Of a stretch of 64,000 nucleotides of DNA, positions 18,902-27,087 are shown piece by piece. Source of the DNA: Kribbella aluminosa. GTDB lineage: Bacteria; Actinomycetota; Actinomycetes; Propionibacteriales; Kribbellaceae. Position 1 is the first letter of the stretch; every line of letters begins with the position of its first letter. The notes beneath the pieces were generated by a model. The model saw only the letters and a program-made list of their open reading frames with translations, had not been told where the DNA came from and made no database searches. A program made the position numbers and the translations under genes. Where the stretch lies: positions 930,001 through 994,000 of the forward strand of contig NZ_JAGINT010000002.1 in assembly GCF_017876295.1 (NCBI RefSeq), read 5' to 3'.

Positions 18902-18963
18902 ACCGCCCTTCGGGGCGGTAGTTAGCCGGAGACCCTGATGCTGTGTGATGCGTCAGGGTTTTC
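18902..18963 (+). terminator. Two hairpins ending the tadA/tRNA-Ser transcript
   Basis: A first stem ACCGCCC-TTCG-GGGCGGT (18902-18919) has a stable UUCG tetraloop. A second stem ACCCTGA/TCAGGGT (18932-18938 with 18953-18959) is followed by a short T run (18959-18962), giving a canonical intrinsic terminator. Confidence 0.75.
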
Positions 18964-19010
18964 GTCTCTCTGGACCTGACTCGGGACCCGACGCTCGACG
19001 AGAGGCCCCC

Positions 19011-20522
19011 ATGGACGTAGCTGAGCTCGACCGGATCCTTCTCGGGAGCGCTGCTGTCCTGCTGGTGGCCGTGGTCGCGGTCCGGCTGTCCGCGCGGCTC
19101 GGGCTCCCGTCGCTGCTGATCTACCTCGGCATGGGGCTGGTGCTCGGCGAGTCGGGGCCTGGGCACATCCATTTCGAGAACGCGCAGCTCGCGCACGCGC
19201 TCGGGTTCGCGGCGCTGGTCGTGATCCTCACCGAGGGCGGCCTGACCACCCGATGGAACGAAGTACGGCCGGTGATGCCGCTCGGGCTGGTGCTGGCGAC
19301 GGTCGGGGTCGCAGTCAGTGTCGGCGTGGTCGCCTGTGTGGCGCACTTCGTCCTCGGGCTGAGCTGGCAGCTGTCCGTGCTGCTCGGGGCGGTGACGTCG
19401 CCGACGGACGCGGCGGCCGTGTTCTCGGTCCTCCGCCGGGTGCCGGTCCGGCCGCGGCTACGCGGTGCGCTGGAGGCGGAGTCCGGTCTGAACGACGCCC
19501 CGACCGTGTTGCTGGTCACACTCGTCAGCACCGGCGAGGTCGGTGAGAAGGGCCTGCTCTGGTTCGCCGGCCTCGTCCTGTACGAGCTGGTCGTGGGAGC
19601 GCTCTTCGGGTTCCTGATCGGCTGGGTGAGCGTCCGCCTGATCCGGCGGATGGCGCTCGGGTCGGCCGGGCTCTATCCGCTCGCGGTGCTCGCGGTGGCG
19701 TTCATCTCGTACGCCGGGGGCTCCGTCCTGCTGCACGTGTCCGGATTCGCGGCTGTCTACGTGACGTCGCTGGTGCTCGGACGCGCGGAGTTGCCGCACC
19801 GGATGGCGACCCGGTCGTTCGTCGACGGGATCGCCTGGCTGGCGCAGATCGGGCTGTTCGTGATGCTCGGGCTGCTGGCGTCGCCAGGGGCCTTCGGGTG
19901 GAACGACCTACTCGTCGCGCTGGTGATCGGGATCGCGGTGACGGTCGTCGGGCGGTTCGCGTCGGTGGCGATCTCCGCGGCGCCGTTCCGGTTGCCGTGG
20001 GCGGAGCGGACGTTCATCTCGTGGGCGGGGCTGCGGGGCGCCGTACCGATCGTGCTGGCCACCATCCCGTTGTCCGAGGGCGTGCCGCAGGCGGCGCGGA
20101 TCTTCGACGTCGTCTTCGTACTCGTGCTGGTCTTCACGCTGCTGCAGGGGCCGTCGCTGCCGTGGCTGGCGAAGCGGTTGAACGTCCTCGACGAGAACGC
20201 CGCGCACGAGGTGGACATCGACGTGGCGCCGCTGGAGTCGCTCGGCGCGGACATGCTGCAGGTACACGTCCCGAGCGAGTCGCGGCTCGCCGGCGTCGAG
20301 ATCGGCGAGCTGCGGCTCCCGCCGGGCGTGTCGGTCTCGCTGGTGATCCGCGTCGACCAGGCGTTCGTCCCGGACCGCCGTACCGTGCTCCGGGCCGGAG
20401 ACTCACTGCTGATCGTCACCCCCAGCCCGGTTCGCGAGCAGGCCGTACGCCGGCTCCGCGCCGTCTCCCGGGCCGGCCGCCTGGCCGGCTGGTTCGGCGA
20501 GCGCGGCCGCGAACAGCATTAG
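19011..20522 (+). CDS. Potassium/proton antiporter, CPA1 (NhaP2-like) family
   Basis: This 503-residue integral membrane antiporter exchanges monovalent cations (probably K+) for protons. About 12-13 hydrophobic segments cover residues 8-395. The ion-binding region carries the family pattern TSPTDAAAVFSVLR (about residues 130-143) and SGLNDAPTVLLV (about 159-170). A C-terminal regulatory domain of RCK_C/TrkA_C type follows (residues about 415-475, RLAGVEIGELRLPPGV to AGDSLLIVTP). The start ATG at 19011 follows GAGAGG. The TAG stop lies inside the left arm of the terminator at 20518. K+ specificity is inferred from the RCK_C domain. Confidence 0.88.
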   Translation: MDVAELDRILLGSAAVLLVAVVAVRLSARLGLPSLLIYLGMGLVLGESGPGHIHFENAQLAHALGFAALVVILTEGGLTTRWNEVRPVMPLGLVLATVGVAVSVGVVACVAHFVLGLSWQLSVLLGAVTSPTDAAAVFSVLRRVPVRPRLRGALEAESGLNDAPTVLLVTLVSTGEVGEKGLLWFAGLVLYELVVGALFGFLIGWVSVRLIRRMALGSAGLYPLAVLAVAFISYAGGSVLLHVSGFAAVYVTSLVLGRAELPHRMATRSFVDGIAWLAQIGLFVMLGLLASPGAFGWNDLLVALVIGIAVTVVGRFASVAISAAPFRLPWAERTFISWAGLRGAVPIVLATIPLSEGVPQAARIFDVVFVLVLVFTLLQGPSLPWLAKRLNVLDENAAHEVDIDVAPLESLGADMLQVHVPSESRLAGVEIGELRLPPGVSVSLVIRVDQAFVPDRRTVLRAGDSLLIVTPSPVREQAVRRLRAVSRAGRLAGWFGERGREQH

Positions 20523-20573
20523 GTGGTGTCTGGTAATTCCCCGCCTACTGCGGGGCACTCGGCACCACCTAAT
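20518..20573. terminator. Bidirectional terminator beside the IS insertion
   Basis: Perfect 11-base outer arms (ATTAGGTGGTG 20518-20528 and CACCACCTAAT 20563-20573) enclose a second stem CCCCGC/GCGGGG (20540-20545 with 20551-20556). The antiporter TAG stop is in the left arm. Before insertion, the LytR_C stop would have been in the right arm, so the hairpin served both convergent genes. Confidence 0.75.
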
Positions 20574-20575
20574 TC
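20566..20575. repeat. Left copy of 10-bp IS target-site duplication
   Basis: The sequence CACCTAATTC at 20566-20575 directly abuts the left IS terminus and is repeated exactly at 22042-22051 on the other side. Confidence 0.92.
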
Positions 20576-22041
20576 CAATACCGTTCAGTTAAGATCACAG
20601 TGGTGTAGTTTGGGGGCATGCCACGTGGTGGATGGAAGAAGCCGGAGACCGGGCGGCGTCTGTCGGATCTGGTCTCTGTCGGTGTGCTGACGCGGGTGTT
20701 CCCGCCGGCGCTGGTCGATGAGGTGATCGCCGAGGTCGGCCGGACCGAGCAGCGGCATCGTTCGCTGCCTGCGCGGGTGATGGCCTATTTCTCGATCGGG
20801 ATGGCGCTGTATTCCGAGGGTTCCTACGAGGACGTGCTCGCGCAGTTGACCGATGGGCTGTCGTGGGTATCGGGCTGGACCGAGACCTTTAGCCCGCCGA
20901 GCAAGTCCGCGATCTTCCAGGCCCGGGCGCGGTTGGGTGCTGAGCCGTTGGCGGCGCTTTTCGAGCGGGTCGCCAGACCGGTCGGGACGGACACGACGCC
21001 GGGGGTGTGGCTGGCCGGGCGGCGTCTGGTCGCGATCGACGGGATGTGTCTGGACGTCGCTGACACGCGCGCCAATCACGAGCACTTCGGCCGTCCGGGG
21101 GTCGACAAGGGCGAGCGGGCGGCGTTCCCTCAGGCCCGGGTGGTCGCGTTGGCCGAGTGCGGCACCCACGCGGTCTTCGCAGCCGAGATCGGCACCTACC
21201 CCGAGTCCGAGGCCGCTTTGGCCGAACGGCTCCTGGACAGGCTGGTGCCGGGGATGGTGCTGACCGCCGACCGCGGCTTCTTCTCCTACGCCTTGTGGCG
21301 CAAGGCGATCGCGGCCGGCGCCGACCTGTTGTGGCGGATCCGCACCGATAAGTCCGGGCCCAAGCCGATCCACGTTGAGGATCTTCCCGACGGCTCCTGG
21401 CTGGCCCACCTGCGTCAGTCGCACACGGCCGCGGCGCGGCGCGAGGAGCCGATGCTGGTCCGGGTCATCGATTACACCATCGATGACGGCCGGGACAACC
21501 CCACCGCCTACAGGCTCTTCACCACCTTGACCGACCCCGACGAGGTGAGTGCGACCGATCTCGCCGCGGCGTATGCCCAGCGGTGGGAGATCGAGCTGAC
21601 CTTCGATGAACTGAAGACCCATCAGCGCGGACCACGCACCGTGCTGCGCAGCAAGTCGCCCGACCTGGTCCTCCAAGAGATCTGGGGCCACCTGTGCTGT
21701 CACTACGCGATCCGCTCCCTGATGGCCGAGGCCGCAACCCATGCCGGGCACGATCCGGACCGGGTCAGTTTCGTTGCCGCGCTCAGGATCACCCGCCAGA
21801 CCCTCGCCCACCCGGGCGCATTTTCCCCCTGACCAGCACGGCCGCGACAGCCCCGGCTGGCCGGACTTCCTGCGCCGCCTAATCCGCCGGCTCAACCCCA
21901 CCCGACGACGACGCTCCGCGCCCCGCGTCATCAAACGCAAATACGTCAAATGGCACGTCAAACGCGCCCACCACATCAACTGGCCGCAACCACAACAACC
22001 ACCGAACTACGCCGTGATGCCACACTAACTGAACGGTATTG
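20576..22041 (+). mobile_element. Complete IS4-family insertion sequence (1466 bp)
   Basis: The element is bounded by 16-base perfect terminal inverted repeats, CAATACCGTTCAGTTA at the left end and its complement at the right end, and by an exact 10-base target duplication (CACCTAATTC). It holds one DDE transposase reading frame plus its frameshifted C-terminus. Perfect ends and duplication point to a recent insertion. The IS4 family assignment rests on the transposase and on duplication length, which fits the family range of about 9-12 bases. Confidence 0.93.
20618..21832 (+). CDS. IS4-family transposase, C-terminus lost by frameshift
   Basis: The DDE transposase moves the surrounding element. 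The 404-residue frame has the N-terminal IS4 domain (residues 1-110), first Asp in VAIDGMCLDV (about 141), second Asp in LTADRG (about 218) and the Glu in RWEIELTFDELKTH (about 324-330). It stops at 21832 straight after a TTTTCCCCC run. The normal basic tail of this family (FLRRLIRRLNP, RVIKRKYVKWHVKR) is still encoded in the +1 frame to 22028. Removing one T from the run would join both parts. The enzyme may be inactive, or the extra T may be an assembly error. Confidence 0.85.
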   Translation: MPRGGWKKPETGRRLSDLVSVGVLTRVFPPALVDEVIAEVGRTEQRHRSLPARVMAYFSIGMALYSEGSYEDVLAQLTDGLSWVSGWTETFSPPSKSAIFQARARLGAEPLAALFERVARPVGTDTTPGVWLAGRRLVAIDGMCLDVADTRANHEHFGRPGVDKGERAAFPQARVVALAECGTHAVFAAEIGTYPESEAALAERLLDRLVPGMVLTADRGFFSYALWRKAIAAGADLLWRIRTDKSGPKPIHVEDLPDGSWLAHLRQSHTAAARREEPMLVRVIDYTIDDGRDNPTAYRLFTTLTDPDEVSATDLAAAYAQRWEIELTFDELKTHQRGPRTVLRSKSPDLVLQEIWGHLCCHYAIRSLMAEAATHAGHDPDRVSFVAALRITRQTLAHPGAFSP

Positions 22042-22051
22042 CACCTAATTC
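22042..22051. repeat. Right copy of 10-bp IS target-site duplication
   Basis: CACCTAATTC follows the right IS terminus directly and contains the stop codon (complement of CTA, 22045-22047) of the neighbouring minus-strand gene, so that gene keeps its stop. Confidence 0.92.
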
Positions 22052-22608
22052 GGGTTCTGCCCCGAGGGGATCGGCTGTGGGGTGTGGACGACCGGGAGGC
22101 AGACCGTCGTACCGGCCTTGACCGCGACCGACGGGATGCCTTTGATCTTCACCGAGCCGAAGCCGGCGCCGATCACCAGGTCGACGCTGTGGTCGGTGCG
22201 TCCGTCGGCGATCATCTGGGCCTTCTGGTTCAGCTGACCCGCGACCAGCAGCATCTCGGGCGCGTTGGCCGCAGTGCCGCGCAGCGCCACCACGTCGACC
22301 TTGTTGCCCTTGGGCTCGTTGGACACCTTGCTGACGCTGAACCCGCGCTTCTTCAGCGCGTCCGACACCCGGCCGGCCGAGCCCGCGCGAGCGCCGCCGT
22401 TGTAGACGTTCAGCACCACTTGCGTGGGCAGCAGCCGGTTGTTGGTGAGCTTCTGCTCGGTGCAGGTCGGGCCGGCGCTGGAGCTCATCAGCGACTTCCA
22501 GCCCCACCAGCCGCCACCGGCCAGTATTCCGAGCAGGATCACCATGGTGATCGGCGTACGCCACCGGATCCGCGAGTGCGGTCTCGGTTGCGGATGGATC
22601 GCTGTCAT
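22045..22608 (-). CDS. LytR_C-domain membrane protein
   Basis: This 187-residue protein has a short basic cytoplasmic head, one membrane span (residues about 19-40) and an outer part with the LytR_C fold (VVLNVYNGGARAGSAGRVSDAL, RGFSVSKVSNEPKGN, LVIGAGFGSVK). LytR_C proteins often accompany LytR-CpsA-Psr cell-wall ligases; here no catalytic domain is present. The start ATG at 22608 follows GGAG on the minus strand; the extended upstream frame is not family-like. Its last codons lie in the IS target duplication, but the protein is intact. It follows the VapB-like gene after 32 bases. Confidence 0.85.
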   Translation of the reverse strand: MTAIHPQPRPHSRIRWRTPITMVILLGILAGGGWWGWKSLMSSSAGPTCTEQKLTNNRLLPTQVVLNVYNGGARAGSAGRVSDALKKRGFSVSKVSNEPKGNKVDVVALRGTAANAPEMLLVAGQLNQKAQMIADGRTDHSVDLVIGAGFGSVKIKGIPSVAVKAGTTVCLPVVHTPQPIPSGQNPN

Positions 22609-22640
22609 CTGCTCCACCCCCCGTGAGCGGCAGCCATAGG

Positions 22641-22934
22641 TCAGTCCACTACCAGTACCCGTGCGTGCAGGACCTGACGCTGCTGCAGCGCGGCACGCAG
22701 CGCGCGGTGCAGACCGTCCTCGAGATACATGTCGCCCTTCCACTCCACGACGTGCGCGAACAGGTCGCCGTAGAAAGTCGAGTCCTCGTCCAGCAGTGCG
22801 GTCAGGTCCAAAGTGCCCTTGGTCGTGACGAGTTCGTCCAGCCGTACCTGCCGTGGTGGCAGAGCGGACCAGTCCTTGGGCCGCAGCCCATGGTCCGGGT
22901 ACGGCCGATCGTCCCCGACGCGCTTGAAGATCAC
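22641..22934 (-). CDS. VapB-family antitoxin-like small protein
   Basis: This 97-residue cytosolic protein belongs to a conserved actinobacterial family often labelled VapB-type antitoxin (MIFKRVGDDRPYPDHGL at the N-terminus and YLEDGLHRALRAALQQRQVLHARVL at the C-terminus). No toxin gene is adjacent; the partner is the LytR_C gene. That conserved pairing and the missing toxin make a housekeeping role more likely than a real toxin-antitoxin pair. The start is GTG at 22934 behind a G-rich stretch. Confidence 0.75.
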   Translation of the reverse strand: MIFKRVGDDRPYPDHGLRPKDWSALPPRQVRLDELVTTKGTLDLTALLDEDSTFYGDLFAHVVEWKGDMYLEDGLHRALRAALQQRQVLHARVLVVD

Positions 22935-23114
22935 CCCCCGGAGTCTAGCCGGGGATCAGGTCCCGCGAGGAGGTCATGAATGTCACCGGAACAGTCCACA
23001 GCCGTTTTTCAACCTTTTGGAGGAGTACGGCGTCCCGCGCTGACATCGGAGGACGCCGGGTATGCCCTAGCATTCGAGCGGGTTATTTCCGTCAACCGGG
23101 GAAGGCACGCTGAG

Positions 23115-24653
23115 ATGGCCGAGAAAGCCGACGTCGTCGACACCGTCAAGCAGGGATACGCGTTCGAGGGAGCGGCCCTCGAGCTGGGTTCGCTGCTGGT
23201 CGACGGCGAGCCGAAACCGGAGGCGGTCGTCCGGATTCCGCTGGGGATGATGAACCGGCACGGCCTGGTCGCGGGTGCCACCGGTACCGGCAAGACGAAG
23301 ACCCTGCAGCTGATGGCCGAGCAGCTGTCGGCGGCCGGCGTCGCCGTGTTCGCGGCCGACGTGAAGGGCGACCTGTCCGGCATCTCGCAGCCGGGGACCG
23401 GCGGCGACAAGCTGCTGGCCCGGACCAAGGCGATCGGCCAGGAGTGGACTGCGACCGGCTTCCCGACCGAGTTCTACGCGCTCGGCGGGCAGGGGACCGG
23501 CATCCCGATCCGGGCAACGATCACGTCGTTCGGGCCGGTGCTGCTGTCCAAGGTGCTCGGGCTGAACGACGTACAGGAATCCTCGCTCGGGCTGATCTTC
23601 CACTACGCCGACAAGGCCGGCCTGACACTGCTCGACCTGAAGGACCTGCGGTCGGTCATCCAGCACCTCACCTCGGACGAGGGCAAGGCGGACCTGAAGG
23701 ATCTCGGCGGGCTGTCCGCGGCCACCGCGGGCGTCATCCTGCGGGCGTTGATCGGGTTCGCCGACCAGGGCGCCGAGGCGTTCTTCGGCGAGCCGGAGTT
23801 CGACACCGCGGACCTGCTGCAGCAGCGCGACGGCAAGGGCGTCATCTCGCTGCTCGAGCTGCCCAACCTGCAGGACCGGCCGGCGCTGTTCTCCACCTTC
23901 CTGATGTGGCTGCTCGCCGACCTGTTCCACGACCTGCCCGAGGTCGGCGACGTGGACAAGCCGAAGCTGGTGTTCTTCTTCGACGAGGCGCACCTGTTGT
24001 TCAACGACGCCTCGAAGGCGTTCCTGGACTCGATCGCGCAGACCGTCCGGCTGATCCGGTCGAAGGGCGTCGGTGTGTTCTTCGTGACCCAGACCCCGAA
24101 GGACGTGCCGGACGCGGTGCTGGCGCAGCTCGGCTCCCGGGTACAGCACCAGCTCCGGGCGCACACGCCGAACGACGCGAAGGCGCTGAAGGCGACCGTG
24201 TCGACGTTCCCGAGTTCGTCGTACGACCTGGGCGAGGTGCTCACCCAGCTCGGGATCGGCGAGGCGATCGTGACCGTCATGAACGAGTCCGGTGCACCGA
24301 CGCCGGTCGCGTGGACCCGGCTGCGGGCGCCGCAGTCGCTGATGGCGCCGGCGACGGCGGAGCAGCTGACGGCCGCGGTGCAGGCCTCGCCGAACAACGC
24401 GAAGTACTCCGAGAGCGTCGACCGCGAGTCGGCGTACGAGATCCTCGCGGCGAAGGTCCAGGCAGGCGCGGCGCAGGCCGAGGCCGAGCAGCGGGAGCAG
24501 GCCAAGCAGGAGGAGGCGCCGCGGCCGCGCGCCCAGAAGCAGGAGAAGTCGATGGTCGAACAGGTGATCGGCTCGACCGCCTTCAAACAGTTCGCCCGCA
24601 CCGCCGGTCGCGAGATCGTCCGAGGCCTCTTCGGCGCAGCCCGCAAACGCTGA
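23115..24653 (+). CDS. HerA-like (DUF853) helicase/NTPase
   Basis: This 512-residue cytosolic P-loop ATPase belongs to the DUF853/YjgR branch of HerA-FtsK. Walker A is GATGTGKTKT (residue about 54); Walker B is LVFFFDEAHLLF (about 286-297); the FFVTQTPKDVPDAVLAQLGSR arginine-finger region follows. A charged low-complexity tail (Glu/Gln/Arg, about 455-490) precedes the conserved end. The start ATG 23115 fits the family; an ATG at 22980 with a strong AGGAGG (22968-22973) would add 45 residues and is possible. The DNA substrate and role are unknown for this branch. Confidence 0.88.
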   Translation: MAEKADVVDTVKQGYAFEGAALELGSLLVDGEPKPEAVVRIPLGMMNRHGLVAGATGTGKTKTLQLMAEQLSAAGVAVFAADVKGDLSGISQPGTGGDKLLARTKAIGQEWTATGFPTEFYALGGQGTGIPIRATITSFGPVLLSKVLGLNDVQESSLGLIFHYADKAGLTLLDLKDLRSVIQHLTSDEGKADLKDLGGLSAATAGVILRALIGFADQGAEAFFGEPEFDTADLLQQRDGKGVISLLELPNLQDRPALFSTFLMWLLADLFHDLPEVGDVDKPKLVFFFDEAHLLFNDASKAFLDSIAQTVRLIRSKGVGVFFVTQTPKDVPDAVLAQLGSRVQHQLRAHTPNDAKALKATVSTFPSSSYDLGEVLTQLGIGEAIVTVMNESGAPTPVAWTRLRAPQSLMAPATAEQLTAAVQASPNNAKYSESVDRESAYEILAAKVQAGAAQAEAEQREQAKQEEAPRPRAQKQEKSMVEQVIGSTAFKQFARTAGREIVRGLFGAARKR

Positions 24654-24655
24654 CC

Positions 24656-24681
24656 CTTTCCCTGCCCTGCAAGGGAAAATC
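24656..24681 (+). terminator. Terminator after the HerA-like gene
   Basis: The stem TTTCCCT (24657-24663) pairs with AGGGAAA (24672-24678) around an 8-base loop, three bases past the stop. Confidence 0.6.
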
Positions 24682-24804
24682 TGCGGTCGGTTGTTGATCA
24701 AACGACTGAATCTCGACGTGCCGGCGATCGTTCTCAACTCGTCATCCACAGCCGCGCCGACAGCGATTGGGCCTGAGCGCCCAGCCGTCGTACCGTGTGA
24801 GGTG

Positions 24805-26136
24805 ATGGTTGCACAGAGTAGGCAGGCGATCCGGTCCTGGGCGCTCTGGACCCTGACGGTCCCGGCGTTCCTGCTGGTCGTGCTCGTAGACCTCGGCGCG
24901 ATCGGGTACGGCGTACACGCGTTCACCGAGCGCCCGAGCTGGCGCGGGCTGGACGTCGTGTTCGCGCTCACCGTGTCCGCGCTGATCGCGGTCGAGGGCG
25001 CCCGCCGGGTGGAGAGCCGCCGGCGCCGCGGCGGAGCGCTGCACAAGGACCTCGCCCCGGCCTGGATGATCGCCGCGGCCGTCGTACTGCACCCGGCGCT
25101 GGCGATCCTGGTCGTCGTACTGCTGCGGATCTGGTGGCGGATCCGGGCCGGCAAATGCATTCCGTACCGCTGGGCCTTCTCGACCGCGGTGTGCGTCCTC
25201 GCCGTCGGGGCCGCCCACGCGGTGTTCGTCTCCGCGCGGCACCTGACCGGCAGCGGCGACCTCGGCCTGGTCGTCTCGATGGCCGCCGGCGCCTTCGCGT
25301 ACGTCGTCACCGACACCCTGCTCTGCGGCCTGGCGATCTCGCTGATCATCCCGGGCAGCAACCGGCGGGAGACCGTCGGCGGGCTCGACGACCTGTGCAC
25401 CGACGCCACCGCGGCCACGCTCGGCTGCCTGCTCGCGGCGGCCTGCCTGATCACGCCGTGGTTCGCGTTCGTCGCGATCCCGATCACGCTGACTGCACAG
25501 CGCGCGCTGCTCCTCGGCCAACTGGAGACCGAGGCGCAGACCGACCCGAAGACCAGCCTGACCCGGGTCGACTGGTGGCGCCGGCGGACCGAGCAGATGC
25601 TGCGCACCTCGCGGAACCAGCACGAGCCGATGGCCGTGCTGCTGATCGACATCGACCACTTCAAGCACGTGAACGACCGGCACGGCCACCTGGTCGGCGA
25701 CGAGGCGCTGCGGGCGGTCGCGACCATCCTGCGGAGCGCGATCCGGGCCAAGGACGTGATCGGCCGGTTCGGCGGCGAGGAGTTCGTGATCGCGCTGCCG
25801 GACACCGGGATCGACGAGGCCACCGTGACCGCGGACCGGCTGCGGAACGCGGTCGCCAACAGTCCGCTGGCCGCGATGTGCGCCGGCGTACTGGATGATC
25901 CGGACCTGGACCCGGACACCTTCCGTCTGACCGTCAGCATCGGGGTCGCGGTGTATCCGGACGACGGGGCGACCGTCGACGACCTGCTGCTGCGCGCCGA
26001 CCGGGCGATGTACGCCGCCAAGGCCGCCGGGCGGAACCGGGTCCGGCTGGCCGCGGACACCGTCCCGCTGCACCATCTCACCCAATTCCCGGAACAGACA
26101 GAACCTTTGGCTCCTGCCCAGCGTCCTGTGAGGTGA
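24805..26136 (+). CDS. Membrane-bound GGDEF diguanylate cyclase
   Basis: This 443-residue protein makes cyclic di-GMP from two GTP. Residues 8-235 carry about six to seven hydrophobic spans forming an unclassified membrane sensor. The GGDEF domain covers about residues 250-425 with the active-site motif GGEEF (323-327), the substrate residues in LLIDIDHFKHVND, and an RxxD inhibitory site (RAKD) exactly five residues before the motif, so product inhibition is likely. No EAL or HD-GYP domain is attached. The start ATG at 24805 is chosen because the protein's membrane head begins there; GTG 24802 is adjacent. Confidence 0.9.
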   Translation: MVAQSRQAIRSWALWTLTVPAFLLVVLVDLGAIGYGVHAFTERPSWRGLDVVFALTVSALIAVEGARRVESRRRRGGALHKDLAPAWMIAAAVVLHPALAILVVVLLRIWWRIRAGKCIPYRWAFSTAVCVLAVGAAHAVFVSARHLTGSGDLGLVVSMAAGAFAYVVTDTLLCGLAISLIIPGSNRRETVGGLDDLCTDATAATLGCLLAAACLITPWFAFVAIPITLTAQRALLLGQLETEAQTDPKTSLTRVDWWRRRTEQMLRTSRNQHEPMAVLLIDIDHFKHVNDRHGHLVGDEALRAVATILRSAIRAKDVIGRFGGEEFVIALPDTGIDEATVTADRLRNAVANSPLAAMCAGVLDDPDLDPDTFRLTVSIGVAVYPDDGATVDDLLLRADRAMYAAKAAGRNRVRLAADTVPLHHLTQFPEQTEPLAPAQRPVR

Positions 26137-26157
26137 GGACGGCAGGACGGAGTGCGC

Positions 26158-26682
26158 ATGGCGGCAACGGGGAGTCGTGACGACGACTTCACGGCATTCG
26201 TGCTGGCCAGATCCGCGCGGTTGGTGCACTTCGCGCGGATGCTCTGCGGCGACGCCGGACTCGCGGAGGACCTGGTACAGACCGCGCTCGAGAAGACGTA
26301 CCTGCGGTGGGACCGGATCGAGATGGCCGACCCGTTCGGGTACGTGCGGCAGGCCGTGGTCAACCAGCACCTGTCGTGGGTACGGCGACGTCCGTGGCGG
26401 GAGCGGCCGAGCGGTGACGCGGCGGAACTCGACCTGTTCCTGGAGGCGGAGGCCGACCCGAGCGGCGGCGTCAACCGACGGATCGCGGTCCGGGCCGCCC
26501 TCGCCACGCTGAGCCGCCGCGAGCGCGCGGTCGTCGTACTGCGGTACGTCGAAGACCTGACCGAACGGGAGACCGCGGCGACCCTCGGGGTGGCGATCGG
26601 AACAGTGAAGAGCGCCAACGCCCGAGCCCTGGTCAAACTACGAACCGCGCCGGAACTGAGTGGTGTGGGAGAGCGCACATGA
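26158..26682 (+). CDS. SigE-family ECF sigma factor (module 1)
   Basis: This 174-residue sigma factor has region 2 (DFTAFVLARSARLVHFARML, AEDLVQTALEKTYLRW) and region 4 (LSRRERAVVVLRYVEDLTERETAATLGVAIGTVKS), the pattern of actinobacterial SigE-family ECF factors. It directs RNA polymerase to a small stress regulon, unknown here. The start ATG 26158 follows GGACGG; GTG 26152 is an alternative. Its last codons overlap the first unit of the tandem repeat (ATGA at 26679). The membrane protein downstream is its likely regulator or target. Confidence 0.9.
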   Translation: MAATGSRDDDFTAFVLARSARLVHFARMLCGDAGLAEDLVQTALEKTYLRWDRIEMADPFGYVRQAVVNQHLSWVRRRPWRERPSGDAAELDLFLEAEADPSGGVNRRIAVRAALATLSRRERAVVVLRYVEDLTERETAATLGVAIGTVKSANARALVKLRTAPELSGVGERT

Positions 26683-27087
26683 GCAACGAACTGCGATGCG
26701 GTGTGGCGCCGGCCCGACGCGGGGTCCTGCGCGGGGAGCGCATGAGCGACGAGTTGCCGGGTGATGTGGGGCGGTGCCGATGTGAGGTGCTGCGTGGGTC
26801 GTGTGGGGTGCGCATGGGCGACGAGTTGCCGGGTGATGTGGGGCGGTGCCGATGCGAGGTGCTGCGTGGGTCGTGTGGGGTGCGCACGGGCGACGAGTTG
26901 CCGGGTGATGTGGGGCGGTGCCGACCCGGGGTGATTCGCGAGTCGCGGGGGGTGTGCATGGCGACGAGTTGCGGTGTCGTGTGGGGTGGTGCCGGCGTGG
27001 GGTGCTGCGTGGGTTGTGTGTGGGCGATGGGTTGCGGGGCTCTGGGCGTGGGGTGCTGCGTGAGGCGTGTGGTGTGGGGGTGTGGGG
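26679..27087 (+). repeat. Six-unit tandem repeat of about 70 bp between sigma factor and partner
   Basis: Units start at 26679, 26742, 26814, 26886, 26958 and 27027, and the partner gene begins at 27088, giving steps of 63, 72, 72, 72, 69 and 61. Each unit opens with a copy of a gene start (ATGAGCGACGAGTTG or a variant). Units 2 and 3 differ at only a few positions. A frame of 138 codons runs through the array (26679-27095) but its Cys/Gly/Val-rich product looks non-coding. The likely origin is repeated duplication of the 5' end of the downstream gene. Confidence 0.85.

Noticed and set aside
22641..22934. A complete VapBC toxin-antitoxin pair
   Set aside because: No PIN-domain toxin is adjacent; the neighbours are a LytR_C protein and a HerA-like ATPase.
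23067..26678. A minus-strand frame of 1203 codons spanning the HerA-like, GGDEF and sigma genes
   Set aside because: It runs antisense through three well-supported genes and their gaps and has low-complexity Ser/Arg/Thr composition.
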